DNA from: Bacteroidia bacterium
GTDB lineage: Bacteria > Bacteroidota > Bacteroidia > Bacteroidales > Prolixibacteraceae
Direction of reading: 5' to 3'
DNA: 34,516 nt
Assembly (NCBI GenBank): GCA_025358395.1
Contig: JANYJT010000180.1
Span: forward strand, 1 to 34,516
Numbering within the stretch: position 1 is the stretch's first letter; each line of letters starts with the position of its first letter. This document shows positions 22,797 through 31,963 of the stretch, piece by piece. The notes below the pieces were generated by a model. The model worked only from the letters and a program-made list of their open reading frames with translations. It was not told where the DNA came from and ran no database searches. The position numbers and the translations under genes were made by a program.

Positions 22797-25700
22797 TTAA
22801 ATGTCCTGTTCGATGGGTTTGTTACTCGTCAGCAAGTCATACACACAAGGGATTACCAAGAGTGTGAGCAATGTGCTGGTTACCATTCCTCCGATTACTG
22901 CAAGTGCCATTGGTGCCCGAAGTGCCACACTGTCGCCGAAACCAAGTGTAAGCGGAACGAGTGCTATGATAGTGATGATACTTGTCATAAGGATAGGACG
23001 TAATCTTTGCTGTCCGGCCTGGGCTATGGCATCCCTTTTCTCCATTCCAAGCTCCCGTAACTGGTTGATCCGGTCGACGAAGATGATCGAGTCGTTGACG
23101 GCAATTCCACCGAGCATAATGATTCCGATAAGAGCCATCATATTGAACGACTGACCAACAATGTAGAATAAAATGACTGTTCCTACAATTGCAAAAGGTA
23201 TGGACAACAAGATGACAAACGGATGTATCAAGGATTCAAATTTGGCAGCCAAAACCATGTAAACCAAGACGATGGAAAGCAATAGGGCAAACCTTAAATT
23301 GGTCCATGATTCTTGTCTTTTCTGTTCCTCTCCGGCGATTTTAAAGCGGTAATCTGAAGGAAGGTCGACCGCCGAAATTTTGGTCTGTATTTCGTTCGAA
23401 ATTTTATCCAGTGATTCACCTTTTTTCAGGTCGGCCATTACTTTTCCAACCCTGATCTGGTTGCTATGGTAAATCTCTTTCGGCGCAATAGATTCTTTCA
23501 ATTGTGCCACTTCTCCGAGTCTCACAACAGTCGTACCACTGCGGATAATAACATCTCCCAGTTCAGACATACCCAATTTGGGAAGATGAATTGTAATATC
23601 GCGTAATTCCCCGTTTTTGTCATACTGTCCTACGAGCTGTCCTGTCAGTTTACTCGTTACCTGGGTCACGATATCGCTTACTGCCAGATTATAAGTTCCG
23701 GCACGGAAACGGTCGACCATCACATTGTATTCAGGATAGCCCTGATCCATGTTGGTGGATAAATTGTACAATCCAGGTATATCCTGAACGACCTTTTTAG
23801 TACGATGAACCAATGAATCAAGAACAACGAGATCGTCACCCCTAATTTCGACTACTATTGGCGCCTCACTATTTCCCAGAATACTTTGCAAAGCTGTTTC
23901 ATCCTGAGAAAAGCTGACCTCCAGGTCCGGATTTTTTGAATACCATTCTGCTATGGAAGCGATTACTTTAGATGAACTTAATTTTACATCAGGCTGTAGA
24001 ATTACTTTTATTTCGGCCGTATTATCTCCTTCGAAGATGGATTGAGCGTTGGTTGACAGTCCGGTAGAAGGTCCAATCCTGGAATAAAGTCCCAGCAAAT
24101 CCTTATCAAGCAGTTCTCTTACCATTCCTTCGATGGAAGCGGCAGCTTCCGAGGTACGTAATAAGGTAGTCCCGGCTTTCATTTTTAGGTTGATGGAGAA
24201 TTCCTTGCTATCGCTTTTGGGCATAAATTCACTGCCAATTCTTGGAATTAGGAAAAGCGACAAACCAAACAACACCAGCGAAGAAAGAATAATAACCATT
24301 CGGTGGGGGAGAAGATTCGTCAAGAAATTGCTGTATCCTGTTCTTTTTTGAATTGAGATAGAAGCGCTTTTGCGATTCATAAAGAAACGGTGATACAACA
24401 TCGGTATCACGAAAATGGCTACAACCAGGGATGACAGAAGTGAAAAGGCAACAGTCCATGCCTGATCTTTGAACAGGGCGCCAGATGCTCCATGCATGTA
24501 AATAATAGGCAGGAATACAACGATGTGGGTAAGTGTGGAAGCAGTGATAGCTCCTCCAACTTCGGCTGTTCCAACGATAGCAGCCTCTTTTGCCGACATT
24601 CCGTTTTCGTGGTTCCTGAATATATTCTCCATGACTACGATGGCATTGTCTACGAGCATTCCTGCTCCGAGAGCCAAACCTCCAAGGGTCATGATATTTA
24701 GCGATAATCCATTGAAATACATTAAATTAAATGTCGCAACAATAGAGATAGGGATAGATAAACTGACAATCAGGGTGGTTCCGATTCTTCTCAGGAAAAG
24801 GAATAGGATGATAATGGCGAGAATGATCCCAAAATACATGGTGTTTTTCACCTCATCGACTGCGCTGCGGATAAAAGTTCCCTGGTTGGAAACTACCGTG
24901 AATTTATATCCCGGAAGGGCTTTCTCGATGGTAACCAGCGTTTTGTTGATCTCTTCAACTGCTTTGACCGTATTGTATTTGGTCTCCTTGTAAATTGACA
25001 AGGCGATGCAGCGTTCGCCGTTGATTCGTACTATGTTGACCGGCTCTTTATTCTCGAAGCTGACTTTGGCGACATCCTTCAGGAAGGTGGGTGCTTTTTC
25101 AGCAGATGTACTTCCGGCTATGATCGTTTTGTAACCAACGATCAGGTTCTCGAAATCCTCTTTTTGCTGTAAAAGACTTACACCTTTAACAACATATTGT
25201 AATCCGGTTTCCGTAATGGTTCCGCCTGAAATACTTCTGTTATAGGACTGAATTTTGGAGGAAAGCTGATCGACGGTTAAATTATAAGATTCGAGCGCAT
25301 AAGGATCAGTGTCAATGCGAACTTCATTTTGTTCGATGCCGCTCAAATCGACCTGTGCGACTCCTTCTATCCGGACTAGCTCGTTACGGATATAGTTTTC
25401 TGCCACTTTTCGTAACTCGTTCATGTCCTTGATGGTGGTATGTGACATACCAACGACCATGGCAGGCTTCGTATTCGGATCGTGCTGGGTAATGGTCAGT
25501 TCTGTGATCTGACTATTCTGAGAATAGCTGGTCAAGGCTTTCTGAAGGTCGAGGAATGCCTCGTCCATGTCCTTGTTCCAGGCATATTCTACAGTTATTT
25601 GAGCAGATCCTGTCTGAGAAATGGAAGAGGTATTGAGAACCCCACTCTGACGAGTAGCGATGGCTTCAATATTAGACACATAGAGTTTTTCCATCTCCTC

Positions 25701-25871
25701 AGGAGGTCTCTCACCTGACTTGATCTCAACGAAAATTCGTGGTGAATTCAAGTCGGGAAAAAGATCGATCCCCAGTTTCTGATAGGAGATGACACCTAGG
25801 AGCAGAACTCCCAGGACCATCATGAGAATGGTAACCGGAAAGTTGACTGCAAAATTTGTCAATTTCTTCAT
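22797..25871 (-). CDS. RND efflux transporter permease subunit
   Basis: Inner-membrane, ion-driven exporter of 1024 residues, the normal length for the hydrophobe/amphiphile RND family. The first helix (about 11-30) is followed by a large periplasmic loop; the second repeat starts near 523. TM4 carries D408 in GAGMLVDNAIVVMENIF, the proton-relay aspartate, followed by Asn where AcrB has a second Asp. TM10 has GGIAVNDSIIFVD with N926-D927. RNDs of this type work with a periplasmic adaptor and a TolC channel, and both lie immediately upstream (44-bp gap to the adaptor). It differs from the second RND downstream in length and sequence, so the two may form a heteromeric pump, as MdtB and MdtC do, though that is inference. 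Confidence 0.9.
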   Translation of the reverse strand: MKKLTNFAVNFPVTILMMVLGVLLLGVISYQKLGIDLFPDLNSPRIFVEIKSGERPPEEMEKLYVSNIEAIATRQSGVLNTSSISQTGSAQITVEYAWNKDMDEAFLDLQKALTSYSQNSQITELTITQHDPNTKPAMVVGMSHTTIKDMNELRKVAENYIRNELVRIEGVAQVDLSGIEQNEVRIDTDPYALESYNLTVDQLSSKIQSYNRSISGGTITETGLQYVVKGVSLLQQKEDFENLIVGYKTIIAGSTSAEKAPTFLKDVAKVSFENKEPVNIVRINGERCIALSIYKETKYNTVKAVEEINKTLVTIEKALPGYKFTVVSNQGTFIRSAVDEVKNTMYFGIILAIIILFLFLRRIGTTLIVSLSIPISIVATFNLMYFNGLSLNIMTLGGLALGAGMLVDNAIVVMENIFRNHENGMSAKEAAIVGTAEVGGAITASTLTHIVVFLPIIYMHGASGALFKDQAWTVAFSLLSSLVVAIFVIPMLYHRFFMNRKSASISIQKRTGYSNFLTNLLPHRMVIILSSLVLFGLSLFLIPRIGSEFMPKSDSKEFSINLKMKAGTTLLRTSEAAASIEGMVRELLDKDLLGLYSRIGPSTGLSTNAQSIFEGDNTAEIKVILQPDVKLSSSKVIASIAEWYSKNPDLEVSFSQDETALQSILGNSEAPIVVEIRGDDLVVLDSLVHRTKKVVQDIPGLYNLSTNMDQGYPEYNVMVDRFRAGTYNLAVSDIVTQVTSKLTGQLVGQYDKNGELRDITIHLPKLGMSELGDVIIRSGTTVVRLGEVAQLKESIAPKEIYHSNQIRVGKVMADLKKGESLDKISNEIQTKISAVDLPSDYRFKIAGEEQKRQESWTNLRFALLLSIVLVYMVLAAKFESLIHPFVILLSIPFAIVGTVILFYIVGQSFNMMALIGIIMLGGIAVNDSIIFVDRINQLRELGMEKRDAIAQAGQQRLRPILMTSIITIIALVPLTLGFGDSVALRAPMALAVIGGMVTSTLLTLLVIPCVYDLLTSNKPIEQDI

Positions 25872-25915
25872 TAGGAAAATATTTTAAAAATTTTGTCTGC
25901 CAGCTGGCAGATAAA

Positions 25916-26971
25916 TTATTTGACGATCTTAACTTTTGAGTTATCCCTCAGGGTCTCGAAACCTTTTACAACCAGACGGGTATTGGCCTTTAATCCTTCG
26001 ATGACCTCAACAGATTTATCATTTTCCAGTCCGGTGGTAATGGTTCTGCGCTGTGCGGCCCCTTTGTCAACAATGAATATGGTCTTGCCTCTGCCGCCGG
26101 CTACGATGATGTCTTTTGGAATTACAATCGCACTGTCTTTTCTGGCAATTTCGATGTCTGCCTTGACAAACATTCCCGGGCGCAATTTAAGATTTGGATT
26201 GTCGATGGTCATGCGACCCATGAAAGTACGCGTTTCTGTACTGATTACTGGAGAAAGCTGGCTGATCTGAGCTTTCAGTGTATCATTTGGCATGGTATAA
26301 TTTGTAATGTTTACCTCTTGTGCCAACTTGATCGTCGTCAAATATTTTTCAGGAAGATTTACATCCATGGTAAGTTTAGAATAATCCATTAGGGTGATTA
26401 CTGCAGTTCCTGCACTGATGCGGGCATTGTTGGTGATATGAGGAATGTCAACAATAGCACCACGGAAAAGTGCCTTCACCTCAGTCTTCTGCAACTGAAT
26501 TTTAGCATCCTCGAAGCTGGTTTTTGTATTTGCGAGCGCTACTTCAGCATTTTTAGTATCCCTCAAGGTGACACCACCTTTTTCGTAAAGTGATTTTTGT
26601 TTCTCATATTCGAGACCCGCGATTTCAAAATTTAATTTCTTGGTATCGTATGAGATGTTGTTTACATATTCCGGATTATCGATCTTAACGAGAACGGTTC
26701 CTTTTTCTACCAGATCACCAAGTTTAAATTCTTTACCCGTTTTTGGATTTATGGCAAGGTTGTAATTGCCGGCCATTTCGGTGGTTAATGAGACCTGGTT
26801 GGCAGCATTAGCTGTACCTGTACTGTTAATATACTGGACGATAGGTCCTTTTTTGACATCTATGACAGACACTGGTACAGCGATATCATTTTGAAGCTGA
26901 CTTTGTTGATTGCCGCAGGAGGCCAGAACAGGAAGAAGGAAGATGAATCTCCACAATTTATTGATTTTCAT
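25916..26971 (-). CDS. Efflux periplasmic adaptor (membrane fusion) lipoprotein
   Basis: A 351-residue HlyD/AcrA-type adaptor that links an inner-membrane pump to a TolC channel. The N-terminus MKINKLWRFIFLLPVLASCG is a lipoprotein signal with C19 as the lipid anchor. The order is a first beta-barrel and lipoyl half (with DLVEKGTVLVKIDN, around residues 87-100), a helical hairpin (about 105-160), second lipoyl half, beta barrel and the C-terminal membrane-proximal domain. It has the usual family length. It lies between tolC (31-bp gap) and the first RND gene (44-bp gap). It is the only adaptor in the operon, so both RND proteins, and possibly the ABC parts, would have to share it. Confidence 0.9.
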   Translation of the reverse strand: MKINKLWRFIFLLPVLASCGNQQSQLQNDIAVPVSVIDVKKGPIVQYINSTGTANAANQVSLTTEMAGNYNLAINPKTGKEFKLGDLVEKGTVLVKIDNPEYVNNISYDTKKLNFEIAGLEYEKQKSLYEKGGVTLRDTKNAEVALANTKTSFEDAKIQLQKTEVKALFRGAIVDIPHITNNARISAGTAVITLMDYSKLTMDVNLPEKYLTTIKLAQEVNITNYTMPNDTLKAQISQLSPVISTETRTFMGRMTIDNPNLKLRPGMFVKADIEIARKDSAIVIPKDIIVAGGRGKTIFIVDKGAAQRRTITTGLENDKSVEVIEGLKANTRLVVKGFETLRDNSKVKIVK

Positions 26972-27002
26972 TTTATTCTAATTTATTTATATTATAATTT
27001 GA

Positions 27003-28490
27003 TTATTTACTTTTGGCTTTGAGATAGTGATCAGGAACAACGGCTTCGTTGGTTGAAAAATCGAACAAGGATTGAATTTTAAGATTCAGCAATTCAAGTT
27101 TGTAATTGATAAGTGCTTGGGCATAAGCCATTTTGTTATTGGAAAGTTGAACTTGGTATAAGTTGAGGTCCATACTAGTCAGATCACCGTTCTTGTATCT
27201 TTCCAAATTGATGTCATAGGTAAGCTGTGAATTATTCTGATTTTGCAGTGCTATGCCAATCTGGTCCTTTAAGTTTCCGAGATTTCGGATACTCTGCCTA
27301 ATATCCACTTTTATTTGAATATCCTGGTTTGTATAATTCAATTTTTGTGTATTAATAACGGCATTCTGCGCCCTGATCTGGGCAGCTCGCTGTCCCCAGT
27401 CAAAAATCGGGACGGTGAATGTAATGCCATAATGAGGGCTTTTGGTTGGTTTGTCATAAATCTGGCTTAAAGTCGGATCATTGCCGGTGATTCCAACCGA
27501 CAAGGCAAGATCGCCTCTGAATTCGTTTTGTGCTTTTATGGCAATCAGGTCAAACATTGAGGTTTCAATGCTGATTTGTCTTTGGCGCAACTCCATACGG
27601 GAAGAGAGTCCATGCTCGAGCGCTTTTTTGCCATCTATTTCAATGGGAGCAACCGCTACATCTGTCATCACGGAGATCTCTTCAAAGATATCCATCCCAA
27701 TATATTGTTTAAACTGATCTTTGGCGCTTTCAAGCTGAACACGTGCAGAGGCTTTGCTCGATTTGGATGTGGCAAGGTTCACTTCAGCCTGGAATAGCTG
27801 CTCTTTTGCTGCCAATCCTGCTTCTACTTTATTTTTAATGATTTCGTAGCTCTTCTCAGTATTAACATTTTCATCTTCCCGGATAGACAGGCTCATCTGG
27901 GCCATGTACACATTGTAGAAAAGCTGTGTCACCATTTTTTCGAGGGCGAGCTTTTGCATGGAATAACTAAGCTGGGCATTCTCATTGTTCAATTCCAAGG
28001 TCTTCAAGGCTACTTTTGTCCGGTTATAAGTAAACAATGGCTGTGACAAGGAGAGGTATAGATTGTTAAGATAGGCCTTGTTCACGATGGAACTGCCCGA
28101 AGCATCTGAGGTATTTGATTGCCAGCTGAAAGTATTCACCAATGAAATTTTACCGTCAGTGGCAAGGATTGGCTGATCAACTCTGAAAGTACCGGACGAA
28201 TTGATGACCTCGTTGGTAAACCATTGGGAAGTACGGTTGTCGAATTTTCGGCTGTTGCTGTAATCGATAGGATTGAGGCTCAGGGCAAATTTTGATTTAA
28301 GGCCTGCACGCTGTGCATTCAATGTCTCGGTTGTCCTTTGGAGGTTGAGCAAGGTGCCCTGAATACTTGGACTATTGACCACAGCAGTTTCCATGGCTTT
28401 TTCCAGGGTGAGTATGGTCTGACCCTGAGATTCTAAGCTTAAAAAAAGCAGCGAACTCATAAAAAACAGTAGTGTTGAAACTTTTTTCAT
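27003..28490 (-). CDS. TolC-family outer-membrane efflux channel
   Basis: A 495-residue outer-membrane protein with a Sec signal peptide (MKKVSTLLFFMSSLLFLSLESQGQ). The two repeated outer-membrane-efflux domains show long helices and repeated patterns rich in Gln, Asn, Ala and Leu, such as LEKAMETAVVNSPSIQGTLL near the start and NINLERYKNGDLTSMDLNLYQ-like helices near the C-terminus, typical of the TolC periplasmic barrel. The protein would form the exit duct for the pumps encoded after it. It follows the ABC permease gene after 73 bp, the largest gap in the operon. Confidence 0.88.
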   Translation of the reverse strand: MKKVSTLLFFMSSLLFLSLESQGQTILTLEKAMETAVVNSPSIQGTLLNLQRTTETLNAQRAGLKSKFALSLNPIDYSNSRKFDNRTSQWFTNEVINSSGTFRVDQPILATDGKISLVNTFSWQSNTSDASGSSIVNKAYLNNLYLSLSQPLFTYNRTKVALKTLELNNENAQLSYSMQKLALEKMVTQLFYNVYMAQMSLSIREDENVNTEKSYEIIKNKVEAGLAAKEQLFQAEVNLATSKSSKASARVQLESAKDQFKQYIGMDIFEEISVMTDVAVAPIEIDGKKALEHGLSSRMELRQRQISIETSMFDLIAIKAQNEFRGDLALSVGITGNDPTLSQIYDKPTKSPHYGITFTVPIFDWGQRAAQIRAQNAVINTQKLNYTNQDIQIKVDIRQSIRNLGNLKDQIGIALQNQNNSQLTYDINLERYKNGDLTSMDLNLYQVQLSNNKMAYAQALINYKLELLNLKIQSLFDFSTNEAVVPDHYLKAKSK

Positions 28491-28563
28491 TTTATATATA
28501 TTGGGTTATACTATTGATTTTTAGCGATTCCTGGTAAAAATTACCTATCGGATTCTACAATTG

Positions 28564-31500
28564 TTATTTTTCTTTTACAAGTTTGACCGCATCCGCATAG
28601 ACTGATCTGGCTTTCGAATTGTTTGTCAGCTCTATCTTCGCCGAATCAGAAGAGAAGTGATAGGTTCCAACTTCGACCCATGCACTTTCCCGGGCATCTG
28701 CTTTGACTGCAGGATGATCAACGCCATCATCATGCGTGACGTTGAATTCGTAAACATCATCGGGCTGATTATCTCCGCCTCTCATCCCGAAGCGGATCTT
28801 TGGAATATATGCATACACCTTGTAATAACCACCTTCCTTGAGCGGTACACTCCAAATGGCTTTTCTGTCGCCGGTACCCCCTTTGCAATAATAGGCCGAC
28901 CGTATCTGTTTGCCATAAAATAGTTCATTGGTAGTCAGGGTCCATTCAACCTGTGGATTCCACATGTTCATTCCTTTGTATTTTAATTCATCGTCCGGAA
29001 CATCTGAAGTGAACAATCTCTTTATAAAGCTTTTGGAGACCGGTTGTACCAACCTGAATCCTTTGTCTTCTGTATCTACAATAAGATCAGTTGGCTCCGA
29101 ACCATCAGTAAATGGAATAACCTCCTCTTTGTCAGAACCTTCTCCTTTTGGATCTATATCCAATTTATCAAAGCGTTGTGAAATCGTTGAAGGAAGATTA
29201 TGAGAGGCATACGTATTGATCGTCATCATCCTTGGATCCCTGTTCAAAAGGAAGGTGAGTCGTTTGGACTCTTTTGCACCGATGACCACCGTTTTTTCGA
29301 TGTTTTCATCGCTGCCGCCACCGCCACCGCCACCTCTTCTCATGTTCATCCCGCCAAATCCACCGAGTCTGAAAGTAACAGTGATGGCTCCGGAAATATT
29401 CTCTGTATTGGTCAGGACGAAGGAAACGACCGTTTTAATTTGGTTATCCTTTTGAATTTTAAAGGCTTTTGTGTCGATTAAGATGTAACCAGGTAAAGTT
29501 ACTGAAGTGTACCATTGCGGCAAATATTGATCCAAATCAAGATTGAAATTGTTGCGCATCTCGGTGTTTAATTCATCTACCTGGATGGTTCTGAATTTTC
29601 GGCTATCAAGGAAGCCCCGCATAAAGTCATCAAATTTTTCGGGACCAACTGCGCCTTTCATCAATGCAAAGAGGAAACCACTTTTGGTTTGAACGACATT
29701 GTTCAGAATATCAGAATCCGCCTGTTTCTCAAGGATATCTGAGAATGACCTGTTTTGTAAGGCGATGTTTCCTTTTTCGTCGCCCGAAAGCCCCATCATA
29801 TTGCGCATAAAATTGTTGCCGCCTTCAGTAGCACTCTTTGATAGGTATGATTCCACAACCCTGTTTGTGATAGGATAAATTGGGGAAGCAATAAAATTCA
29901 GGTAATTGTAATAATTTGGAAATATAAAATAAGGATTAAGAATGTCCGTGGTAGTAAAATTTGGACCCCCGCCACCAATACGGATACCATTGAAAGAGCC
30001 AAACGGATCGACCTTGCTACTTAAAAAAGCGTCGTTGATGAACCGTTTCAGGTAGTTGGCCTCGGTTTCTCGCGGCGAAATGGTTTCATTGTTGCCATGG
30101 TCACGATTTTGATTTTGCGAATTTTTCTTGATGCCGGCAAAATTTGTGCTGCTAATTTTGTAACCACCTTCGGCCATATAGACTGTTTCGGGCTGAACCT
30201 GTTCTCCGGCACTGGTCCAGGCATGATTAAACGAGCAAAACTGTACAGGGATCTCAACCAATTGAAGCCGTTGGAATGGATATTCTCTGCGGATTTTGAT
30301 CTCCCATGATTTCTTTACATCACGGATAACCGGGATTATGGAATCCGTCAACGTCTTAAAGAATGGATCAAAAGTATTGTGGCCTTTGAAAAAGCTTAAG
30401 GAATAGGTGACTTTATCAACAGTCACAGACCGGGTTTGGTAGCTTCCGATAGCCAATGATAGCTGCGTCAGTGGTTGATCAGGCTCAAAAGAGGTAGTCC
30501 CGTCGGTTCCTTCTGTTTTCTTCCCCTGCGAAAGAACTGTGAGTCCTTTCGCCGTCTTTACTTTCAGGTGGAATTTGGAAAATTGAGTGGCCAGCCAGTT
30601 TAACCCTTTGGTGGAATAACTTATTCCGGCGGTTGGATACCAGCGGGTCTCCGGAGTAAGCAATAAATATTCAGGAGTTACAAAAGCGTGTTTCTTGTCT
30701 ATTACGCCATTCGGACTATTTTTCCATTTCTCAAGTTGGATTGGAGTCTGATCGAGGTAACAGAAAGTTTCGTCGATGGTGCCTTTGTATTGAATGCTGA
30801 TATTAGTGGAATCACCAGACTGAAGTGCTTTATCCGGTTGGATTTTGATGATTTGCATCTCTCTGGTAAATTTTCCTCCTGACAATTGTACCACTTCAAG
30901 GCCGGGATTGAGGGTGAGCACAAATTCGCTAAGTGCCTCTTTTCCTGTATTTTTAACTTTTAGGTTAGCTGTTGCAATAATTTGATTTCCGGAATGTTCC
31001 AGGTCGATATCATTCGAGAGAATCTCTACTACTTTCATTGGAGCGTAACGATTGTTCAAGTCGACCATCTCACCTCTGTGCTGCTCTTCATTGGATATGT
31101 TATTCAGATAAATGATACCTAGAATGACTCCCGCGCTAAGAAATACCAGGGAGAAAGCGATGACCACCTCTTTAACAAACTTGGACTGTGACAAGCGTTT
31201 TAGCAACAATATCGTCAAACAGATAAATCCCAACCCTAAAAAGAAATATATCCCCCGATGAATCAAAATCTCTTTCAAGGAACTGAATCCAACAACTTCC
31301 GACCAGGTCATAGGCAGTTTAAATGCCATATAATCAAAAATATAATGGAATTTATTTTGAAGGTAAAACAATGTAGCCGCGATGTAACCAAGTAAAACAA
31401 GAAATGTAACTGCTTGATTTTTAATTACTGACATTAAAAAGAAAGAGAATCCCATGATGAAAATCAGCGTTGGGATGCTGATCAACAGAAAATAGTAAAT

Positions 31501-31938
31501 GTAGGGGAGGAGATTAAAACGGGTATACGGTGAAGCCATGTTAAATACCGCCACCATACCAAGTGCAACCGCGTTCAACATGACGAATACCCAGATATTT
31601 CCGAGTGTCTTGCCGATCACGTAATCAGCATTTGTTATAGATCGCATGTAGACTACTTCTGTCGTATCCAGTTTCTTGTCCTGTTTCAAAAACTCTGAAG
31701 CGAGGAAAACTGCAATGATGGCCTGTGCCAGGTTGATGATGTAAAGATTGGTAAAAGGAATCATCGAAGGAATGGCGATGATGTCTCCATTGGGATAGCC
31801 GACTGCTGTTTGCGTCCAAAAGTTATAGAAAAATACAAAGACCAGCGATAAAATGGAGAAAATGCGAAAGAACCAACTTCTGAACAAAGTAATTGATTCG
31901 TATTTTGCTACTGCGAATATATTGTGAATTGCTCTCAT
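28564..31938 (-). CDS. ABC permease with M1-peptidase-like domain lacking the zinc motif
   Basis: An 1124-residue protein. Residues 1-280 form an ABC-2 type permease with about seven hydrophobic segments. Residues 285-1000 are periplasmic and resemble M1 aminopeptidases of the permease/M1 fusion family; the conserved VEIPVQFCSFNHAWTS and YMAEGGY segments (561-593) occur where the exopeptidase site should be. No HExxH occurs anywhere, so the peptidase part is almost certainly inactive and may bind peptides or proteins. A Gly-rich stretch (RRGGGGGGG, 867-875) separates subdomains. Residues about 1005-1122 resemble the golvesin/Xly carbohydrate-binding-like domain (GGYYKVYAYIP, then VEVGTYHF and YADAVKLV). 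The ATPase gene lies 25 bp upstream and is its expected partner. The domain names are from sequence pattern only. Confidence 0.75.
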   Translation of the reverse strand: MRAIHNIFAVAKYESITLFRSWFFRIFSILSLVFVFFYNFWTQTAVGYPNGDIIAIPSMIPFTNLYIINLAQAIIAVFLASEFLKQDKKLDTTEVVYMRSITNADYVIGKTLGNIWVFVMLNAVALGMVAVFNMASPYTRFNLLPYIYYFLLISIPTLIFIMGFSFFLMSVIKNQAVTFLVLLGYIAATLFYLQNKFHYIFDYMAFKLPMTWSEVVGFSSLKEILIHRGIYFFLGLGFICLTILLLKRLSQSKFVKEVVIAFSLVFLSAGVILGIIYLNNISNEEQHRGEMVDLNNRYAPMKVVEILSNDIDLEHSGNQIIATANLKVKNTGKEALSEFVLTLNPGLEVVQLSGGKFTREMQIIKIQPDKALQSGDSTNISIQYKGTIDETFCYLDQTPIQLEKWKNSPNGVIDKKHAFVTPEYLLLTPETRWYPTAGISYSTKGLNWLATQFSKFHLKVKTAKGLTVLSQGKKTEGTDGTTSFEPDQPLTQLSLAIGSYQTRSVTVDKVTYSLSFFKGHNTFDPFFKTLTDSIIPVIRDVKKSWEIKIRREYPFQRLQLVEIPVQFCSFNHAWTSAGEQVQPETVYMAEGGYKISSTNFAGIKKNSQNQNRDHGNNETISPRETEANYLKRFINDAFLSSKVDPFGSFNGIRIGGGGPNFTTTDILNPYFIFPNYYNYLNFIASPIYPITNRVVESYLSKSATEGGNNFMRNMMGLSGDEKGNIALQNRSFSDILEKQADSDILNNVVQTKSGFLFALMKGAVGPEKFDDFMRGFLDSRKFRTIQVDELNTEMRNNFNLDLDQYLPQWYTSVTLPGYILIDTKAFKIQKDNQIKTVVSFVLTNTENISGAITVTFRLGGFGGMNMRRGGGGGGGSDENIEKTVVIGAKESKRLTFLLNRDPRMMTINTYASHNLPSTISQRFDKLDIDPKGEGSDKEEVIPFTDGSEPTDLIVDTEDKGFRLVQPVSKSFIKRLFTSDVPDDELKYKGMNMWNPQVEWTLTTNELFYGKQIRSAYYCKGGTGDRKAIWSVPLKEGGYYKVYAYIPKIRFGMRGGDNQPDDVYEFNVTHDDGVDHPAVKADARESAWVEVGTYHFSSDSAKIELTNNSKARSVYADAVKLVKEK
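29310..29334. repeat. CCGCCA hexamer repeats encoding a glycine run
   Basis: Tandem CCGCCA/CCACCG units encode the RRGGGGGGG linker in the permease protein (about residues 868-875). Such repeats can vary in copy number by slippage, in steps that keep the frame. The effect here is probably only linker length. Confidence 0.6.
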
Positions 31939-31963
31939 AGTCAGATGTTTAAATATTTTTCAA

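Noticed and set aside
22371..23003. A 210-codon plus-strand open frame across the junction of the two RND genes
   Set aside because: It is opposite two clearly coding regions and its translation shows no domain, signal or start context.
24523..24993. A 156-codon plus-strand open frame with hydrophobic stretches
   Set aside because: The hydrophobicity mirrors the transmembrane coding of the RND gene on the other strand; no independent evidence for a gene.
28564..31938. Calling the permease protein an active M1 aminopeptidase
   Set aside because: No HExxH motif is present anywhere in the protein.
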